A stretch of DNA of 64,000 nucleotides from Yersinia canariae (GCF_009831415.1 NZ_CP043727.1:868001-932000), one strand, 5' to 3'. Shown: positions 38,984 through 50,224, counted from the first letter of the stretch. Numbers and translations: made by a program. Notes: a model not told the origin generated them from the letters alone.

Positions 38984-40417
38984 ATGACTGATTCAACGCA
39001 AAATATACCTGCTGAAGGCATTTCAGAAGTCAAACGTGGTCGCTTTATCCATGCTTTGGTTAATCGTGATACTACACCCTTAGTTATCCTTATCATGGCG
39101 GCCGTGGTAGGTGTGGTCACCGGTTTATTAGGGGTTGCTTTTGATCGCGGCGTCGATTGGATCCAGCAAGAAAGGTTGGCGACCCTCGCTAAGGTTGCTA
39201 ACAATGCGATTTTAGTGTGGCCGTTGGCTTTTATTATGTCGGCATTGCTGGCAATGATAGGTTATTTTCTGGTGCGCCGTTTTGCTCCAGAGGCCGGTGG
39301 TTCGGGGATACCTGAAATAGAAGGGGCGATGGAAGAAATGCGGCCAGTTCGCTGGTGGCGGGTCATTCCAGTCAAATTTATTGGTGGCCTTGGTACGCTC
39401 GGGGCTGGCATGGTGTTAGGGCGAGAGGGGCCAATGGTGCAAATGGGGGCCAATAGTGGGCGGATGATCGTCGATATTTTCCGTCTGCGCAGCTCTGAAG
39501 CTCGCCACTCTTTATTAGCGACCGGTGCGGCTGCGGGGCTGTCTGCCGCGTTTAATGCTCCGCTGGCTGGAATCTTGTTTGTTATTGAAGAGATGCGTTC
39601 GCAGTTCCGCTACAGCCTGGTATCCATTAAAGCAGTATTTGTGGGGGTGATAACCTCAACGATTGTTTACCGCTATTTTAATGGTGAGCGCGCAATTATT
39701 GATGTTGGCAAGCTCAGTGATGTGCCGCTGAATACCTTGTGGCTCTATCTGTTGCTGGGCATTATTTTCGGTGCAGTGGGAGTGATGTTCAATGCGCTAA
39801 TATTCCGTTCTCAAGATATGTTTATGCGTTTTCACGGTGGTGACTGGCGCAAACTGGTGCTGATAGGCGGTTTATTGGGGGGGATGTGTGGTTTACTCGC
39901 ATTGATTCACGGCGAAGCTGTCGGGGGTGGTTTTGCATTAATTCCTATCGCGGTAGCCGGTAATTTCAGTATTGGTATGTTGCTTTTTATCTTTGTTGCC
40001 AGGGTGATAACCACTTTGCTGTGTTTTGGTTCTGGTGCTCCGGGCGGGATATTTGCCCCAATGTTGGCCCTGGGAACTATTCTGGGAACCGCTTTTGGCT
40101 TATCTTGCGCGCACTTTTTCCCTGAATACTCTATTGATGCAGGTACTTTTGCTATTGCTGGAATGGGGGCACTGTTTGCCGCCTCGGTACGGGCACCTCT
40201 TACCGGGATCGTACTGGTGTTGGAAATGACCGATAATTATCAGCTCATTTTGCCCATGATAGTGACTTGTCTGGGGGCGACCTTAATAGCGCAATTTATG
40301 GGCGGTAAGCCCTTGTATTCAGCTATTTTAGCCCGCACATTACAAAGACAAGAGCAGGCAGCAAAGGCTGCTGAGCAACAAGCTGTGGTTGAAAGTAGCA
40401 CTCAAACAGGTAGATAA
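38984..40417 (+). CDS. clcA: H+/Cl- exchange transporter ClcA
   Basis: An inner-membrane ClC antiporter (2 Cl- for 1 H+) that aids extreme acid resistance. 477 aa. Selectivity motifs GSGIPEIEG and [10 protein letters not shown] (gating Glu) and the GAPGGIFAP loop are intact. It sits between hemL and erpA as in E. coli. Confidence 0.97.
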   Translation: MTDSTQNIPAEGISEVKRGRFIHALVNRDTTPLVILIMAAVVGVVTGLLGVAFDRGVDWIQQERLATLAKVANNAILVWPLAFIMSALLAMIGYFLVRRFAPEAGGSGIPEIEGAMEEMRPVRWWRVIPVKFIGGLGTLGAGMVLGREGPMVQMGANSGRMIVDIFRLRSSEARHSLLATGAAAGLSAAFNAPLAGILFVIEEMRSQFRYSLVSIKAVFVGVITSTIVYRYFNGERAIIDVGKLSDVPLNTLWLYLLLGIIFGAVGVMFNALIFRSQDMFMRFHGGDWRKLVLIGGLLGGMCGLLALIHGEAVGGGFALIPIAVAGNFSIGMLLFIFVARVITTLLCFGSGAPGGIFAPMLALGTILGTAFGLSCAHFFPEYSIDAGTFAIAGMGALFAASVRAPLTGIVLVLEMTDNYQLILPMIVTCLGATLIAQFMGGKPLYSAILARTLQRQEQAAKAAEQQAVVESSTQTGR

Positions 40418-40534
40418 TATATAACATTAGGCCACAATACTTGAATGAACTACTCGGGTATTAGATAATCAAAATACAGATCAGGCTGCCATTGTAGTAA
40501 CCTGCACCTCGAACACCGGTTGGGAGTAATGAGT

Positions 40535-40879
40535 ATGAGCGACGAAACAGTACTGCCCCTGCAGTTTACCGAGGCAGCGGCAAAAAAAGTGAAACTGCTG
40601 ATTTCTGATGAGGAAAATCCAAATCTGAAGCTGCGGGTTTACATCACCGGTGGTGGATGCAGCGGGTTCCAATACGGCTTTACTTTTGATGACCAGATAA
40701 ACGATGGTGATATGACCATTGAAAAGCAAGGTGTTGAACTGGTCGTTGACCCAATGAGCCTGCAATATCTGGTTGGCGGTGCAGTGGATTATACCGAAGG
40801 GCTGGAAGGTTCTCGCTTTATTGTGACAAACCCAAATGCGAAGAGCACTTGTGGGTGCGGTTCTTCTTTCAGCATTTAA
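40535..40879 (+). CDS. erpA: Iron-sulfur cluster insertion protein ErpA
   Basis: An A-type carrier delivering Fe-S clusters, for example to isoprenoid-synthesis enzymes. 114 aa, as E. coli. The three cluster-binding Cys are in GGGCSGFQ and CGCGSSFSI. The start at 40535 (MSDETVLPL) has GGGAG upstream; a TTG at 40520 and an ATG at 40529 are also in frame but not conserved. Confidence 0.97.
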   Translation: MSDETVLPLQFTEAAAKKVKLLISDEENPNLKLRVYITGGGCSGFQYGFTFDDQINDGDMTIEKQGVELVVDPMSLQYLVGGAVDYTEGLEGSRFIVTNPNAKSTCGCGSSFSI

Positions 40880-40950
40880 TTTACCCTTAACAGCAATTTA
40901 TTCTTAATAGCAATGAGTTAGGGTATAAGAGCACGGCTAAATTTTCGATA

Positions 40951-40987
40951 AAAAAAACCGCAGCTTTAACAACTGCGGTTTTTTTAT
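40951..40987. terminator. Bidirectional terminator between erpA and the small exported-protein gene
   Basis: AAAAAAACCGCAG pairs with CTGCGGTTTTTTT around CTTTAACAA, giving A and T runs on both sides for the two convergent genes. Confidence 0.93.
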
Positions 40988-40996
40988 ATCTGAATA

Positions 40997-41299
40997 TTAC
41001 CATTCTACAGTAATCAATTGCGCCATCTGGTCGGCACGGGTTTTGCTAACATGTGGGTCATTTGATGCAATAAAAGAATGGCTGATTTTAGGTTCCGCAA
41101 CCAATCCGTTTCCTCTATGACACTGTATTTCTGGATAATTCATTTTTGGATCATTCACTACGTGTTCGTTTTGATTCGGCGATTGCACCTGGCAAGATGG
41201 CACTATAGTCAGATGTAAATCTATTGTGCCGCTTAGCCCCTGGGCTAGCGACGGACTGACAAGAAAGACCAGCCAAAACATCAACATAAAATATTTCAT
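40997..41299 (-). CDS. Small exported protein, pilin-like, unknown function
   Basis: 100 aa that I do not recognise. A signal peptide (MKYFMLMFWLVFLVSPSLA) is followed by QGLSGTIDLHLTIVPSCQVQ, which resembles the first strand of fimbrial or spore-coat-U-type subunits, including the Cys. A second Cys (EIQCHRG) could close a disulfide. The end, QMAQLITVEW, resembles a terminal beta strand. It is shorter than usual pilins (about 150 aa), and no chaperone or usher gene is near. Convergent with erpA across a shared terminator. It may be a small orphan beta-sandwich domain; the family call is tentative. Confidence 0.6.
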   Translation of the reverse strand: MKYFMLMFWLVFLVSPSLAQGLSGTIDLHLTIVPSCQVQSPNQNEHVVNDPKMNYPEIQCHRGNGLVAEPKISHSFIASNDPHVSKTRADQMAQLITVEW

Positions 41300-41443
41300 G
41301 ATTTTATAACTACATTATTTTTAACTGCCGCCACCCGAGTCGGTAGCGATAACTCTAAACATCGGCTAATTATTTAAAAACTTGAAGATTTAACTCACAC
41401 TAAAATACGTATTTCATCTTAAATTACAGCGCTAATAAGAAGC

Positions 41444-41470
41444 CTTGTAGACTCGGCAAGAGCCTACAAG
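41444..41470 (-). terminator. Hairpin after yadS, possible operon terminator
   Basis: CTTGTAG and CTACAAG, extended by CTC/GAG after one mismatch, enclose GGCAA. It lies about 60 nt downstream of yadS on the minus strand, followed there by a moderately T-rich stretch. Otherwise 41300-41528 shows nothing. Confidence 0.45.
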
Positions 41471-41528
41471 CACGTACATTGTATAAAATATATGCTACGT
41501 CTGGCAATCAGGAACTGAATATTTACAA

Positions 41529-42143
41529 CTAATGCTCGATTTCAAATGTCGGCAGTTTCAAACGCCAGCGGATAGCGGCAAGTCTAATGCCAAGAGTTAT
41601 CACCATGCCGAGCATCATTGCTTGTTGCAGCGGCATGCCAAAAGTATAAAACGCCGTAGCATGCACAATGCCGCCAATGATACAGGCGGTGGCATAGATT
41701 TCAGTCCGTAGGATCATTGGGATCTCGCGGGCTAATACATCACGGATAATTCCCCCACCGACACCCGTTATGACACCCATACAGATAGCAACTAAGGGGC
41801 TGGCATCGGCAGCAAACGCTTTATTGACCCCGATACCCACGAATACCGCCAGGCCGATAGCATCCAGCACGGGCAATATCCATTTTGGTGTTCGTCGTGG
41901 CTGTCGCACCAGCAAAATAGTTGCCAGGCAAGTTACCATCGCGACCACCAAGTCAGTGGGATCTTTTACCCAAAATACGGGGCCATTAGCTAAGGCCATA
42001 TCGCGTATTGTCCCCCCGCCAACCGCAGTCACGACACCCAAAACTAACACGCCAAAGGGGTCCATGCGCAACTTCCCCGCCAGCAATACACCAGAAATAG
42101 CAAATACCGCAGTACCTAAAATATCCAGCCAATAGACCAGCAT
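41529..42143 (-). CDS. yadS: YadS, trimeric intracellular cation channel-like (UPF0126) membrane protein
   Basis: About 204 aa, six to seven membrane helices, two repeats each with the Gly-rich signature GVVTAVGGGTIRD and GVITGVGGGIIRD. The family is structurally related to TRIC K+ channels, but the role in bacteria is unclear. The start (ATG, 42141-42143) overlaps the btuF stop by one base, so it is the last gene of mtnN-btuF-yadS. Confidence 0.95.
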   Translation of the reverse strand: MLVYWLDILGTAVFAISGVLLAGKLRMDPFGVLVLGVVTAVGGGTIRDMALANGPVFWVKDPTDLVVAMVTCLATILLVRQPRRTPKWILPVLDAIGLAVFVGIGVNKAFAADASPLVAICMGVITGVGGGIIRDVLAREIPMILRTEIYATACIIGGIVHATAFYTFGMPLQQAMMLGMVITLGIRLAAIRWRLKLPTFEIEH

Positions 42144-43006
42144 TAATGTGACTCCGCCACAGAGGATGGAAGACTGGCCATTTGTTGGCACAGTTGTTTA
42201 GCGGCCAGCACAATTCGTGGGCCAGCACGATTAAACCAATCCTCATTGAGCGTTATCACCGGTACTGTAAGCTGGGGCTGCCAAAAGGTGTGGATATTAT
42301 CAGCCTGAGACTTATCACCACTCACCACTATCACCTGTGGTTGGCGTGTCATAACTTGCTCACGACTGACCTGAGGCCATGGCACGCGGCTGCCCGCAAA
42401 AATATTTTCCCCACCACAGAGGGAAATAACTTCGCTCTGTAATGTATGTTCTGAACTGGTAAATAGCGGTTGAGTACCAAATTGCAGGAAAGTACGTAAC
42501 GGCTGACTGCGGGCATTATTGTTTCGTAACTCAATGACTTCCTGACGTAATTGCTCCGCAGCCTGATGTGCTTGCTCCGGATGTGGGCTGTATTGCGCCA
42601 GTTTATCCAGATCATCTGCAATTTGATCAATATTAACGGGATCAGAATAGAAGATCGGAATACCAAAAGAAGCCAGTTGATCCAACGGGCGTTGTGGATT
42701 TCCTCCGCGCCATGCGAGGATCAAATCTGGCTTTAATGCCAAAATACGTTCGACATTTACCCCTTGCCAAGAAGCGACATGTTCCAGCTTTTTAGCCGCT
42801 TCGGGATAGTCAGAGTAAGCACTTACTGCAACCAGTTTATCCCCAAGCCCAGCAGCATAGGCCAACTCAGTGGTGCTGGGAGACAAACTGATAACCCGCT
42901 CTGCCGCCAGCGCTAATTTGGTAAACAGGCTGAGCAACAATAATATCGCTGCCAGGGGCAGGATTATTGTTGCTCGTGCCAAGGGGGCAATATTGAGTCG
43001 CACCAT
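42143..43006 (-). CDS. btuF: Vitamin B12 periplasmic binding protein
   Basis: Captures cobalamin in the periplasm for BtuCD. 287 aa with a signal peptide ([20 protein letters not shown]). Class III binding fold: [33 protein letters not shown], and [16 protein letters not shown]. The ATG overlaps the mtnN stop by one base (TAATG). btuC and btuD are not in the window. Confidence 0.95.
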   Translation of the reverse strand: MVRLNIAPLARATIILPLAAILLLLSLFTKLALAAERVISLSPSTTELAYAAGLGDKLVAVSAYSDYPEAAKKLEHVASWQGVNVERILALKPDLILAWRGGNPQRPLDQLASFGIPIFYSDPVNIDQIADDLDKLAQYSPHPEQAHQAAEQLRQEVIELRNNNARSQPLRTFLQFGTQPLFTSSEHTLQSEVISLCGGENIFAGSRVPWPQVSREQVMTRQPQVIVVSGDKSQADNIHTFWQPQLTVPVITLNEDWFNRAGPRIVLAAKQLCQQMASLPSSVAESH

Positions 43007-43707
43007 TAACCGCGCTGAGCCAGTGTAGTTAACATTGCTTCAATCATCAGAGTTGACTGTTTTGCGGCGACAACCAGGAATTCATCAAAACTCAGATGAG
43101 ACTCTTGATCTGCGACGTCAGAAATAGCGCGAACCACAACGAAAGGTGTTTTGAAGAGATAGCAAACATGGCCGATAGCCGCAGCTTCCATTTCAACCGC
43201 CGCCACACTCGGGAAAGTCGCGCGAATTCGGGCCAAAGGGGCTGCCCCATTGATAAAAGCATCGCCACTACAAATCAGGCCACGCACTGCATTTAAATTC
43301 AATGTCTTGATGCAACTTTCAGCCAGCGCAATCAGCTCAGGCGCGGCGACGAAAGCTGCCGGGCAACCCGCCATTTGCCCTGGTTCATAGCCAAAAGCAG
43401 TCACATCGGCATCGTGATAACGGACTTCAGTAGAAACCACGATATCGCCGACTTTCAGGCTAGAGGCTAGGCCACCCGCAGAACCGGTATTGATAACAAT
43501 GTCTGGCTGGCAATGCTCTAACAATAGAGTGGTGCCCATCGCTGCAGACACTTTACCAATACCGGATTTCAGCAAGGCAACATCAACACCATTGAGTTTG
43601 CCGGTGTAAATCTCACAACCCGCGCGTGCTAAGGTTTGGCGATTTTCAATTTTGTCACGCAGCAGTGTGACTTCTTGTTCCATTGCACCAATAATGCCTA
43701 CTTTCAT
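43006..43707 (-). CDS. mtnN: 5'-methylthioadenosine/S-adenosylhomocysteine nucleosidase
   Basis: Cleaves MTA and SAH, recycling by-products of polyamine synthesis and methylation and feeding AI-2 production. 233 aa. Motifs: [18 protein letters not shown], and [13 protein letters not shown] with the catalytic Asp in RAISDVAD. First gene of mtnN-btuF-yadS. It functionally follows speDE in this window, since spermidine synthesis yields MTA. Confidence 0.97.
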   Translation of the reverse strand: MKVGIIGAMEQEVTLLRDKIENRQTLARAGCEIYTGKLNGVDVALLKSGIGKVSAAMGTTLLLEHCQPDIVINTGSAGGLASSLKVGDIVVSTEVRYHDADVTAFGYEPGQMAGCPAAFVAAPELIALAESCIKTLNLNAVRGLICSGDAFINGAAPLARIRATFPSVAAVEMEAAAIGHVCYLFKTPFVVVRAISDVADQESHLSFDEFLVVAAKQSTLMIEAMLTTLAQRG

Positions 43708-43868
43708 ATAGATACCCGCTGATATTAAAGAATAGATTAATCTGTAATGTCCAGTACACAGTTTATCAGGTAAGTGAGATAGTCGGGTAGTTCACCAAAG
43801 ATAATGCGTAATGTGCCGCAGTTCACACGTAATCAATTGCATCTTCTTCTGAGAGTGGGTATCACTGT

Positions 43869-43997
43869 TTATTCCTTTTGTACTTGAAATTACGGCGGTG
43901 TTAGCGGTTCTCACACATCCGAATCACCGACTTATGTCAGCTCATCGGGATATACTTGTTTGCTGTCATGCCGTAATACCAATGACTTTTGGGATAC
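43869..43997 (+). repeat. ERIC-type element, copy 3 (upstream of dgt)
   Basis: About 129 bp with ERIC-like ends (CCTTTTGTACTTGAAAT and GACTTTTGGGATACAC) and a diverged core (CCGAATCACCGACTTATGTCAGCTCATCGGG). It ends 22 nt before the dgt start, so it lies in the dgt leader. The rest of 43708-44019 is plain intergenic sequence. Confidence 0.82.
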
Positions 43998-44019
43998 ACT
44001 TAAATACTCAGGGGGTAAC

Positions 44020-45537
44020 ATGTCCGGGATCGACTTTAAACAGAAAATTAGTTTTCAGCGGCCATTTGGTAAACCCAGTTCGGCTGAAGATGAATATGAA
44101 ATTACCCGAGTATTTGAAAGTGATCGCGGTCGCATTGTTAATTCTGCCGCTATTCGGCGTCTACAGCAAAAAACACAAGTCTTCCCGTTGGAGCGCAATG
44201 CAGCTGTCCGCAGCCGCTTAACTCATTCGCTGGAAGTTCAACAGGTCGGCCGTTATATCGCCAAAGAGATCCTCAATCGCTTTAAACAAGATAAAAAAAT
44301 CACTGCCTACGGGTTAGATAAATTACTGGATCCTTTTGAAAGTATTGTAGAAATGGCATGTCTGATGCATGACATTGGCAATCCGCCCTTTGGCCATTTT
44401 GGTGAGTCGGCAATCAATAATTGGTTTACTAAACAAATGGACCCTAATGGAGGAGGCGCTGAGCTGCGGGGCAAAGATCAATGCAAAGTTAACGTATTAA
44501 AACTGCGGGAGGGAGAAACTGAGCTTAATATTCTCCGCAGTAAAATCCGCCATGACTTAAGCCAGTTTGAGGGCAATGCACAAGCGATTCGATTAGTTTA
44601 TAGCTTATTAAAGCTGAATCTTACTTATGCACAGGTTGGCTGCATTCTTAAATATACGAAACCGGCTTATTGGTCAGGTGATATTCCGGACTCCTATCAC
44701 TATTTGATGAAGAAGCCAGGATTTTATCTCGCGGAAGAAGAGTATGTTAAAGATTTACGTCGTGAACTCAATATGGGGGAGTTTAACCGTTTCCCGCTGA
44801 CCTATATTATGGAAGCTGCGGATGATATCTCTTATTGTATTGCTGACTTAGAAGATGCTGTCGAAAAAAATATCTTCAGTGTTGAACAACTTTATGACCA
44901 TATGGTGCAAGAGTGGGGTGAAGTGAGTCATGGTGATTTGTTTGATAAAGTGGTGGGCGGTGCATTTCGTCAATTAGGGCGCGGGCAAGGTCGGCGTAGT
45001 TCTGAAGATCAATTCTTTATGTATTTACGGGTTAATACCGTCGGAAAATTAGTTCCGCATGCAGCACAGCGTTTTATTGAGAATCTATCAGAAGTATTTT
45101 CAGGTTCGTTTAATCATGCTTTATTAGAAGACTCCAGCCCAGCATGTAAATTACTGCAAATTTTTAAAAAGGTAGCAGTGAAACACGTATTCAATTATCC
45201 AGAAGTAGAACAGCTTGAATTACAAGGATATAGAGTTATTAGTGGGTTGCTTGATATTTATAGCCCGCTATTGGCTATGCCACAAACGGCATTTACACAA
45301 TTAGTGGCAGAAGACAGCCATCGAGAGTACCCGATTGAGACTCGTTTGTTCCATAAGTTGTCAACGAAGCATCGCCTGGCCTATGCGGAATCAGCAGAGC
45401 GGTTACGTAATTTATCGCCAGAACAACATGAGATATATGAATATTATTATCGTGCGCGTTTAATTCAGGATTATATCAGTGGTATGACAGATCTTTATGC
45501 TTATGATGAATATCGCCGTTTGATGGCTGCGGAATAG
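44020..45537 (+). CDS. dgt: Deoxyguanosinetriphosphate triphosphohydrolase
   Basis: Hydrolyses dGTP to deoxyguanosine and triphosphate. 505 aa, as E. coli Dgt. HD-domain residues are in [13 protein letters not shown] and [14 protein letters not shown]. Other blocks: [31 protein letters not shown] and [16 protein letters not shown]. The start at 44020 (MSGIDFKQK) has GGGGG 6 nt upstream. The frame is open back to 43960 through the ERIC copy. Flanked on both sides by ERIC-type repeats. Confidence 0.97.
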   Translation: MSGIDFKQKISFQRPFGKPSSAEDEYEITRVFESDRGRIVNSAAIRRLQQKTQVFPLERNAAVRSRLTHSLEVQQVGRYIAKEILNRFKQDKKITAYGLDKLLDPFESIVEMACLMHDIGNPPFGHFGESAINNWFTKQMDPNGGGAELRGKDQCKVNVLKLREGETELNILRSKIRHDLSQFEGNAQAIRLVYSLLKLNLTYAQVGCILKYTKPAYWSGDIPDSYHYLMKKPGFYLAEEEYVKDLRRELNMGEFNRFPLTYIMEAADDISYCIADLEDAVEKNIFSVEQLYDHMVQEWGEVSHGDLFDKVVGGAFRQLGRGQGRRSSEDQFFMYLRVNTVGKLVPHAAQRFIENLSEVFSGSFNHALLEDSSPACKLLQIFKKVAVKHVFNYPEVEQLELQGYRVISGLLDIYSPLLAMPQTAFTQLVAEDSHREYPIETRLFHKLSTKHRLAYAESAERLRNLSPEQHEIYEYYYRARLIQDYISGMTDLYAYDEYRRLMAAE

Positions 45538-45555
45538 TATGCAGAAAAACTAAAG

Positions 45556-45600
45556 TGTCCGTTTAATTAACTATAGATTTGTAAAGACGGACAATATTTT
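45556..45600 (+). terminator. Possible dgt terminator with long loop
   Basis: TGTCCGT (45556-45562) and ACGGACA (45587-45593) pair around a 24-nt AT-rich loop and run into ATATTTTTT. The long loop lowers confidence. Confidence 0.5.
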
Positions 45601-45666
45601 TTACTTTTCCAATTATTGGTTATCTGAACTTCATCCCCCATATTTAATCTTACTATGCAAGACGAC

Positions 45667-45786
45667 TATATCCTTCTTACTTGAAATTGTTGTGGTGTTA
45701 GCAGTTAGCATTCACCCGATTTACTAAATTGAGTTAGATTCTCGGGTTCATCTGCTGTATCTGCAGCACATCATCTATTACGGGAT
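45667..45786 (+). repeat. Degenerate ERIC-like element, copy 4 (between dgt and degP)
   Basis: It shares CTTACTTGAAATTGTTGTGGTGTTAGCAGTT-like sequence (45674 on) with copy 3, in the same orientation, and ends near ACGGGATA. The core is badly decayed. It fills most of the 45538-45846 gap; the last 60 nt before degP show no clear sigma-E or CpxR site to my eye. Confidence 0.6.
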
Positions 45787-45846
45787 AAGTCTGTTATACA
45801 CCATTTTATTGACTCATTATTAATTGTATAGCGAGAACCAGAATAC

Positions 45847-47292
45847 ATGAAAAAAACAACTTTAGTGTTAAGTGCATTGGCATTGAGCATCGGTTTAGCC
45901 ATGGGGCCGGTTTCTTCTGCCATTTCGGCAGAAACAGCTTCTTCCAGCAGCCAGCAGCTCCCTAGCCTGGCGCCAATGCTAGAGAAGGTAATGCCTTCGG
46001 TTGTGAGTATTAATGTGGAGGGGAGTGCTCAGGTCAGCAATGCCGGTGCCGGCGGCATTCCACCACAGTTCCAGCAATTCTTTGGTGATGATTCGCCATT
46101 CTGTCAGGACGGTTCCCCGTTCCAGGCTTCCCCGATGTGTCAGGGAGGCGGGCCAGGGAGTAAAGGTGGCGCACCGAGCAAGCAGGATTTCCGTGCGCTG
46201 GGCTCAGGTGTCATTATTGATGCCGCTAAGGGTTATGTCGTTACCAATAACCATGTGGTAGATAATGCAACCAAAATCAATGTGAAGTTGAGTGATGGCC
46301 GCAGCTATGAAGCGAAAGTGATTGGTAAAGATCCACGTACCGATATCGCCTTATTACAGCTGAAAGATGCTAAAAACCTCACTGCGATTAAAATTGCTGA
46401 TTCCGATCAACTGCGTGTCGGGGATTATACCGTTGCAATTGGTAACCCCTATGGGCTGGGTGAAACCGTAACCTCTGGTATTGTGTCAGCATTGGGTCGT
46501 AGTGGTTTGAATGTGGAAAACTACGAAAACTTTATCCAGACTGATGCGGCCATTAACCGTGGGAACTCTGGTGGTGCTTTGATCAATCTGAACGGTGAGC
46601 TGATCGGGATTAACACTGCTATTCTGGCACCTGATGGCGGCAATATTGGTATCGGTTTTGCTATCCCAAGTAACATGGTGAAAAACCTGACATCTCAGAT
46701 GGTTGAATTTGGTCAGGTTAAACGCGGTGAGCTGGGCATCATGGGCACAGAGCTGAACTCTGAGCTGGCGAAAGCGATGAATGTTGATGCACAGAAAGGC
46801 GCCTTTATTAGTCAGGTATTGCCAAAATCAGCTGCGGCTAAAGCAGGGATTAAAGCGGGTGATGTGATTGTCAGCATGAATGGTAAAGCTATCAACAGTT
46901 TCGCTGGCTTCCGTGCTGAGATTGGTACTTTGCCAGTGGGCAGCAAAATGACCTTAGGTCTGCTGCGCGAGGGTAAACCAGTCAATGTGGAAGTTACATT
47001 AGAGCAGAGCAGCCAAACGCAAGTTGATTCCGGTAATCTTTACACCGGTATTGAAGGGGCGGAGCTGAGCAACTCTGATGCGAATGGTAAGAAAGGCGTG
47101 AAAGTTGATAGTGTGAAACCTGGTACCGCTGCTGCACGTATCGGCCTGAAAAAAGGCGATATTATTATGGGTGTTAACCAGCAACCGGTCCAGAATCTGG
47201 GTGAGTTGCGGAAAATCCTTGATACCAAACCATCAGTATTGGCGTTGAGCATTCAGCGTGGTGATACTTCACTCTACTTGTTGATGCAGTAA
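45847..47292 (+). CDS. degP: Periplasmic serine endoprotease/chaperone DegP (HtrA)
   Basis: Degrades misfolded envelope proteins and is needed for heat tolerance and virulence in yersiniae. 481 aa with a signal peptide (cut near ISA). The catalytic triad is H136 (TNNHVVDN), D166 (RTDIALLQL) and S241 (GNSGGAL). The LA loop with two Cys (SPFCQDG, SPMCQGG) is present, then two PDZ domains (about 285-375 and 395-478). In E. coli it follows dgt, as here. Confidence 0.98.
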   Translation: MKKTTLVLSALALSIGLAMGPVSSAISAETASSSSQQLPSLAPMLEKVMPSVVSINVEGSAQVSNAGAGGIPPQFQQFFGDDSPFCQDGSPFQASPMCQGGGPGSKGGAPSKQDFRALGSGVIIDAAKGYVVTNNHVVDNATKINVKLSDGRSYEAKVIGKDPRTDIALLQLKDAKNLTAIKIADSDQLRVGDYTVAIGNPYGLGETVTSGIVSALGRSGLNVENYENFIQTDAAINRGNSGGALINLNGELIGINTAILAPDGGNIGIGFAIPSNMVKNLTSQMVEFGQVKRGELGIMGTELNSELAKAMNVDAQKGAFISQVLPKSAAAKAGIKAGDVIVSMNGKAINSFAGFRAEIGTLPVGSKMTLGLLREGKPVNVEVTLEQSSQTQVDSGNLYTGIEGAELSNSDANGKKGVKVDSVKPGTAAARIGLKKGDIIMGVNQQPVQNLGELRKILDTKPSVLALSIQRGDTSLYLLMQ

Positions 47293-47344
47293 TAGCTATT
47301 GATACAGTGACGGCTATTTATGCAGTAAAAGCATAAATATCACA

Positions 47345-47382
47345 AAAAAGGGCACAGCCGTTTATCGGTGTGCCCTTTTTAT
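47345..47382. terminator. Bidirectional terminator between degP and barA
   Basis: AAAAAGGGCACA and TGTGCCCTTTTT form a long stem (with an inner CCG/CGG) between the convergent genes, with A and T runs for both directions. Confidence 0.93.
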
Positions 47383-47405
47383 TTCAGCCCAAAGCCGCAT
47401 TGGTA

Positions 47406-50168
47406 TCAGGCTGCGCCTAAATAACTTCGTGCGGCGTAGCGGACGTTATCTATTTCATCTAACAACTCAAGCCATTCAGGTTGTAAGTCTTGTAAATCAG
47501 TTTGTTGGCGTAATTGCTGTTCAATTGTCATACACAATTGCCTCAGCCGAGGTACACCGCTACATGCGCAACTGCCATGGAGTTTATGAATCAGATTCAG
47601 AATATCATCATCATGGCTACCGGCCAGAATCGCCTGCACGCGCTCCGTCACTTGTGGCGTAAACTCTAACAACATGGTCAACAGATCTTTGGCCAGCGAC
47701 TCTTTATTGGCCGCTTGCCTTACTGCCAGCGGCCAGTCTATTGATCCCTCACATTCAGATTGTGGAATTGACTGAATGTCAGACTCCACCGGCTTTTGTG
47801 GAACACAATCAGGTTGATAACGTGAAAGGGCTTGTATCAGCCGAGCTTCATCAATAGGTTTTGCCAGATAATCAGCCATTCCTAATTTTAATAATTGTTC
47901 TTGCTGCCCCCTAACGGCGTGAGCAGTGACGGCAATAATTGGGGTGTCCTGATGATGTGACATCTGGTGAATCACTTCACTGGCGCGGATGCCGTCGATT
48001 TCCGGCATTTGAATATCCATTAAAATGATGTCCAATGTATTTTCACGAGCATAGGCAATGGCCTTCGCTCCACTGTCACATAACACTGTTTCTTCGACCT
48101 GTTCTTCCAGCAACGTCCCCATTAACTTCAAGTTAGCCGGGTTGTCATCAACAGCCATCACTTTGAAAGGCAGCTTTGGTAGCTTGCGAGTTTGCTCTGC
48201 TACCGGCGATTCATAATGCACTTCTTCATAAGATAATAACGGGATTAATCGATTGGCGGAGATGGGCTTAATCAAGCACGCTTTGGCACCGATTTGCTTA
48301 AGTTGTTCAGCTTCCACCTGTGATTGGCTGGGTAGCGCTAAAATAACTTGTTCGGAAATCTTCAGGGCGGCAATCAGTTTATCTTGATGAACAGCCATAT
48401 TATTGCGATATGGGATTGGCACCCCAACCAGCAGGAAATCATAATGCTGTCTCGGCAATTGCGCTAATGTCAGACTATGAGTCACCTCCAAAGGGGTGAT
48501 ACTGAGAATATCCAGCGTTGCTCTTGACGCCGCGGCATTGCGTTCAATATATGCCAGTGTTTTCCCTGCCAAATCTGGCATATCCGGGTGGCGGTAGGGA
48601 ATGGCTTCGTTAAGATCCAAGGTCAGGTGGAAGCGGAAAGTCGAACCTCTATCGACCTGGCTGTGAAAGCTGATATCGCCACCCATTTCTTTCACCAATC
48701 TTTCGGTTATTACCAGCCCTAGGCCAGTTCCTCCGTGACGACGTGAAATACTGGCATCGGCCTGACGAAATGCCTGGAACAACTGTGCTTGCTGGGATTC
48801 GGAAATACCAATGCCGGTATCGTGAATTTCTACCACCAGAGTGACCCGCTGTGCAGTTTTGGCCTGCACCGCCACTAGAATATCAATATTGCCCTGTTCG
48901 GTGAATTTAATCGCATTACCCAGCAAGTTCGTGACTATTTGCTGCAAACGCATTGCGTCACCAATCACTTGCTCTGGAACATCATTATTAACATGCAGAG
49001 TCAGTTCCAAGCCTTTTTCATGTGCGGTGTGTGCCAGCAAAATAACGACTTCATCCAGTGCCCCGCGCAGTGGGAACGGGATATGCTCGAGAACCAGTTT
49101 TTCGGCTTCTAACTTAGAGAAATCCAGCACATCATTAATGATGCATAACAGATTGTTAGCGGAACGCTGAATAGTTTGCAGATAGTCAGTTTGAGTCGGT
49201 GTCAGTGATGTTTTCAGCGTTTGGCGGGTAAAGCCAATTACGCCATTGAGCGGAGTACGAAGCTCATGGGACATATTGGCCAGAAATTCAGATTTAATTC
49301 GTGCGGCTTCCTGCGCACGTTTTTTCGCCAACCCCAATTCGACGTTCTGGATTTCCATCTGTTCCAATGTTTCGCGCAAGTCAGATGTGGCTTGGTCGAT
49401 ATTTTGCTGCATCTCTTCGTGATAGGCCGCCAGCGACATAGCCATGGAATTGATGCCATTTTTAAGAATGTTCAATTCACCGAGCATATGCCCTTCAACC
49501 CGGCTATCTAATTGCCCACGGCGAATGCGGTCAACGGCATTCACCATGTTACGAATGGGGCCGGTGACATCGCGCATCAGACGATACGCAAATAAAATCG
49601 CCACACACATACAGAACAACAGCAGCAGAGTTGAAATAAAGATCTCTTTGTATTGCTGCAAGCGCACTGATTGTAAATCCAAATCCATGGCGATATAGCC
49701 CAATGGCCGATTTGTGATATCTGAATCTGAGGTTCGGTCACTGGACAAGTTGGACTCTGACACAATAGGCATGCGCAGAATCAAAGAGTCGCCGCGATAG
49801 GAAAGCATCAGCGAACTGGGAATCGGATCGCCTTTGGGCAATCTTAATTGTGAGGAATTGTAATTATAGTTAGATGTGACAAAAAGATTGTTATCTGCGT
49901 CAAAAACAGATATTGACCGAACAATATTCGAATGACGGCGATGAAGGAGATTAATCAACTGACGAACAGTATCGCGATTGCGAAAGGTCATTCCGTATTC
50001 ACTGGCAACAGCCAGCGGCTCAATAATATTTGTACCAGCACTAACCAGTTGTTTTTGCAGTTCATTATAACGATTGATCATAAAGGACGTGCTAAGTAAC
50101 AGCCCAAGAAGCAGCGTGGGGGCCAGGATTAAAATCATCATGCGCGCGCGAAGACTGTATTTGGTCAT
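47406..50168 (-). CDS. barA: Hybrid sensor histidine kinase BarA
   Basis: A tripartite sensor that phosphorylates UvrY (GacA), controlling CsrB/C RNAs and carbon metabolism. 920 aa: TM1 (about 11-31), a periplasmic loop, TM2 (about 175-195), HAMP, then HisKA with H301 ([11 protein letters not shown]). The ATPase region has the GTGLGLVI motif, the receiver has D718 ([11 protein letters not shown]), and the HPt domain has H864 (HKLHGSC). The start at 50168 ([18 protein letters not shown]) is fixed by similarity to E. coli. The longer frame would run into the divergent rlmD start. uvrY is not in the window. Confidence 0.97.
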   Translation of the reverse strand: MTKYSLRARMMILILAPTLLLGLLLSTSFMINRYNELQKQLVSAGTNIIEPLAVASEYGMTFRNRDTVRQLINLLHRRHSNIVRSISVFDADNNLFVTSNYNYNSSQLRLPKGDPIPSSLMLSYRGDSLILRMPIVSESNLSSDRTSDSDITNRPLGYIAMDLDLQSVRLQQYKEIFISTLLLLFCMCVAILFAYRLMRDVTGPIRNMVNAVDRIRRGQLDSRVEGHMLGELNILKNGINSMAMSLAAYHEEMQQNIDQATSDLRETLEQMEIQNVELGLAKKRAQEAARIKSEFLANMSHELRTPLNGVIGFTRQTLKTSLTPTQTDYLQTIQRSANNLLCIINDVLDFSKLEAEKLVLEHIPFPLRGALDEVVILLAHTAHEKGLELTLHVNNDVPEQVIGDAMRLQQIVTNLLGNAIKFTEQGNIDILVAVQAKTAQRVTLVVEIHDTGIGISESQQAQLFQAFRQADASISRRHGGTGLGLVITERLVKEMGGDISFHSQVDRGSTFRFHLTLDLNEAIPYRHPDMPDLAGKTLAYIERNAAASRATLDILSITPLEVTHSLTLAQLPRQHYDFLLVGVPIPYRNNMAVHQDKLIAALKISEQVILALPSQSQVEAEQLKQIGAKACLIKPISANRLIPLLSYEEVHYESPVAEQTRKLPKLPFKVMAVDDNPANLKLMGTLLEEQVEETVLCDSGAKAIAYARENTLDIILMDIQMPEIDGIRASEVIHQMSHHQDTPIIAVTAHAVRGQQEQLLKLGMADYLAKPIDEARLIQALSRYQPDCVPQKPVESDIQSIPQSECEGSIDWPLAVRQAANKESLAKDLLTMLLEFTPQVTERVQAILAGSHDDDILNLIHKLHGSCACSGVPRLRQLCMTIEQQLRQQTDLQDLQPEWLELLDEIDNVRYAARSYLGAA

Positions 50169-50224
50169 GGTATTCCAATGTGGGAGAATTAGCAGCTGAC
50201 GAAACCGATGCTTGTACAATCAAT

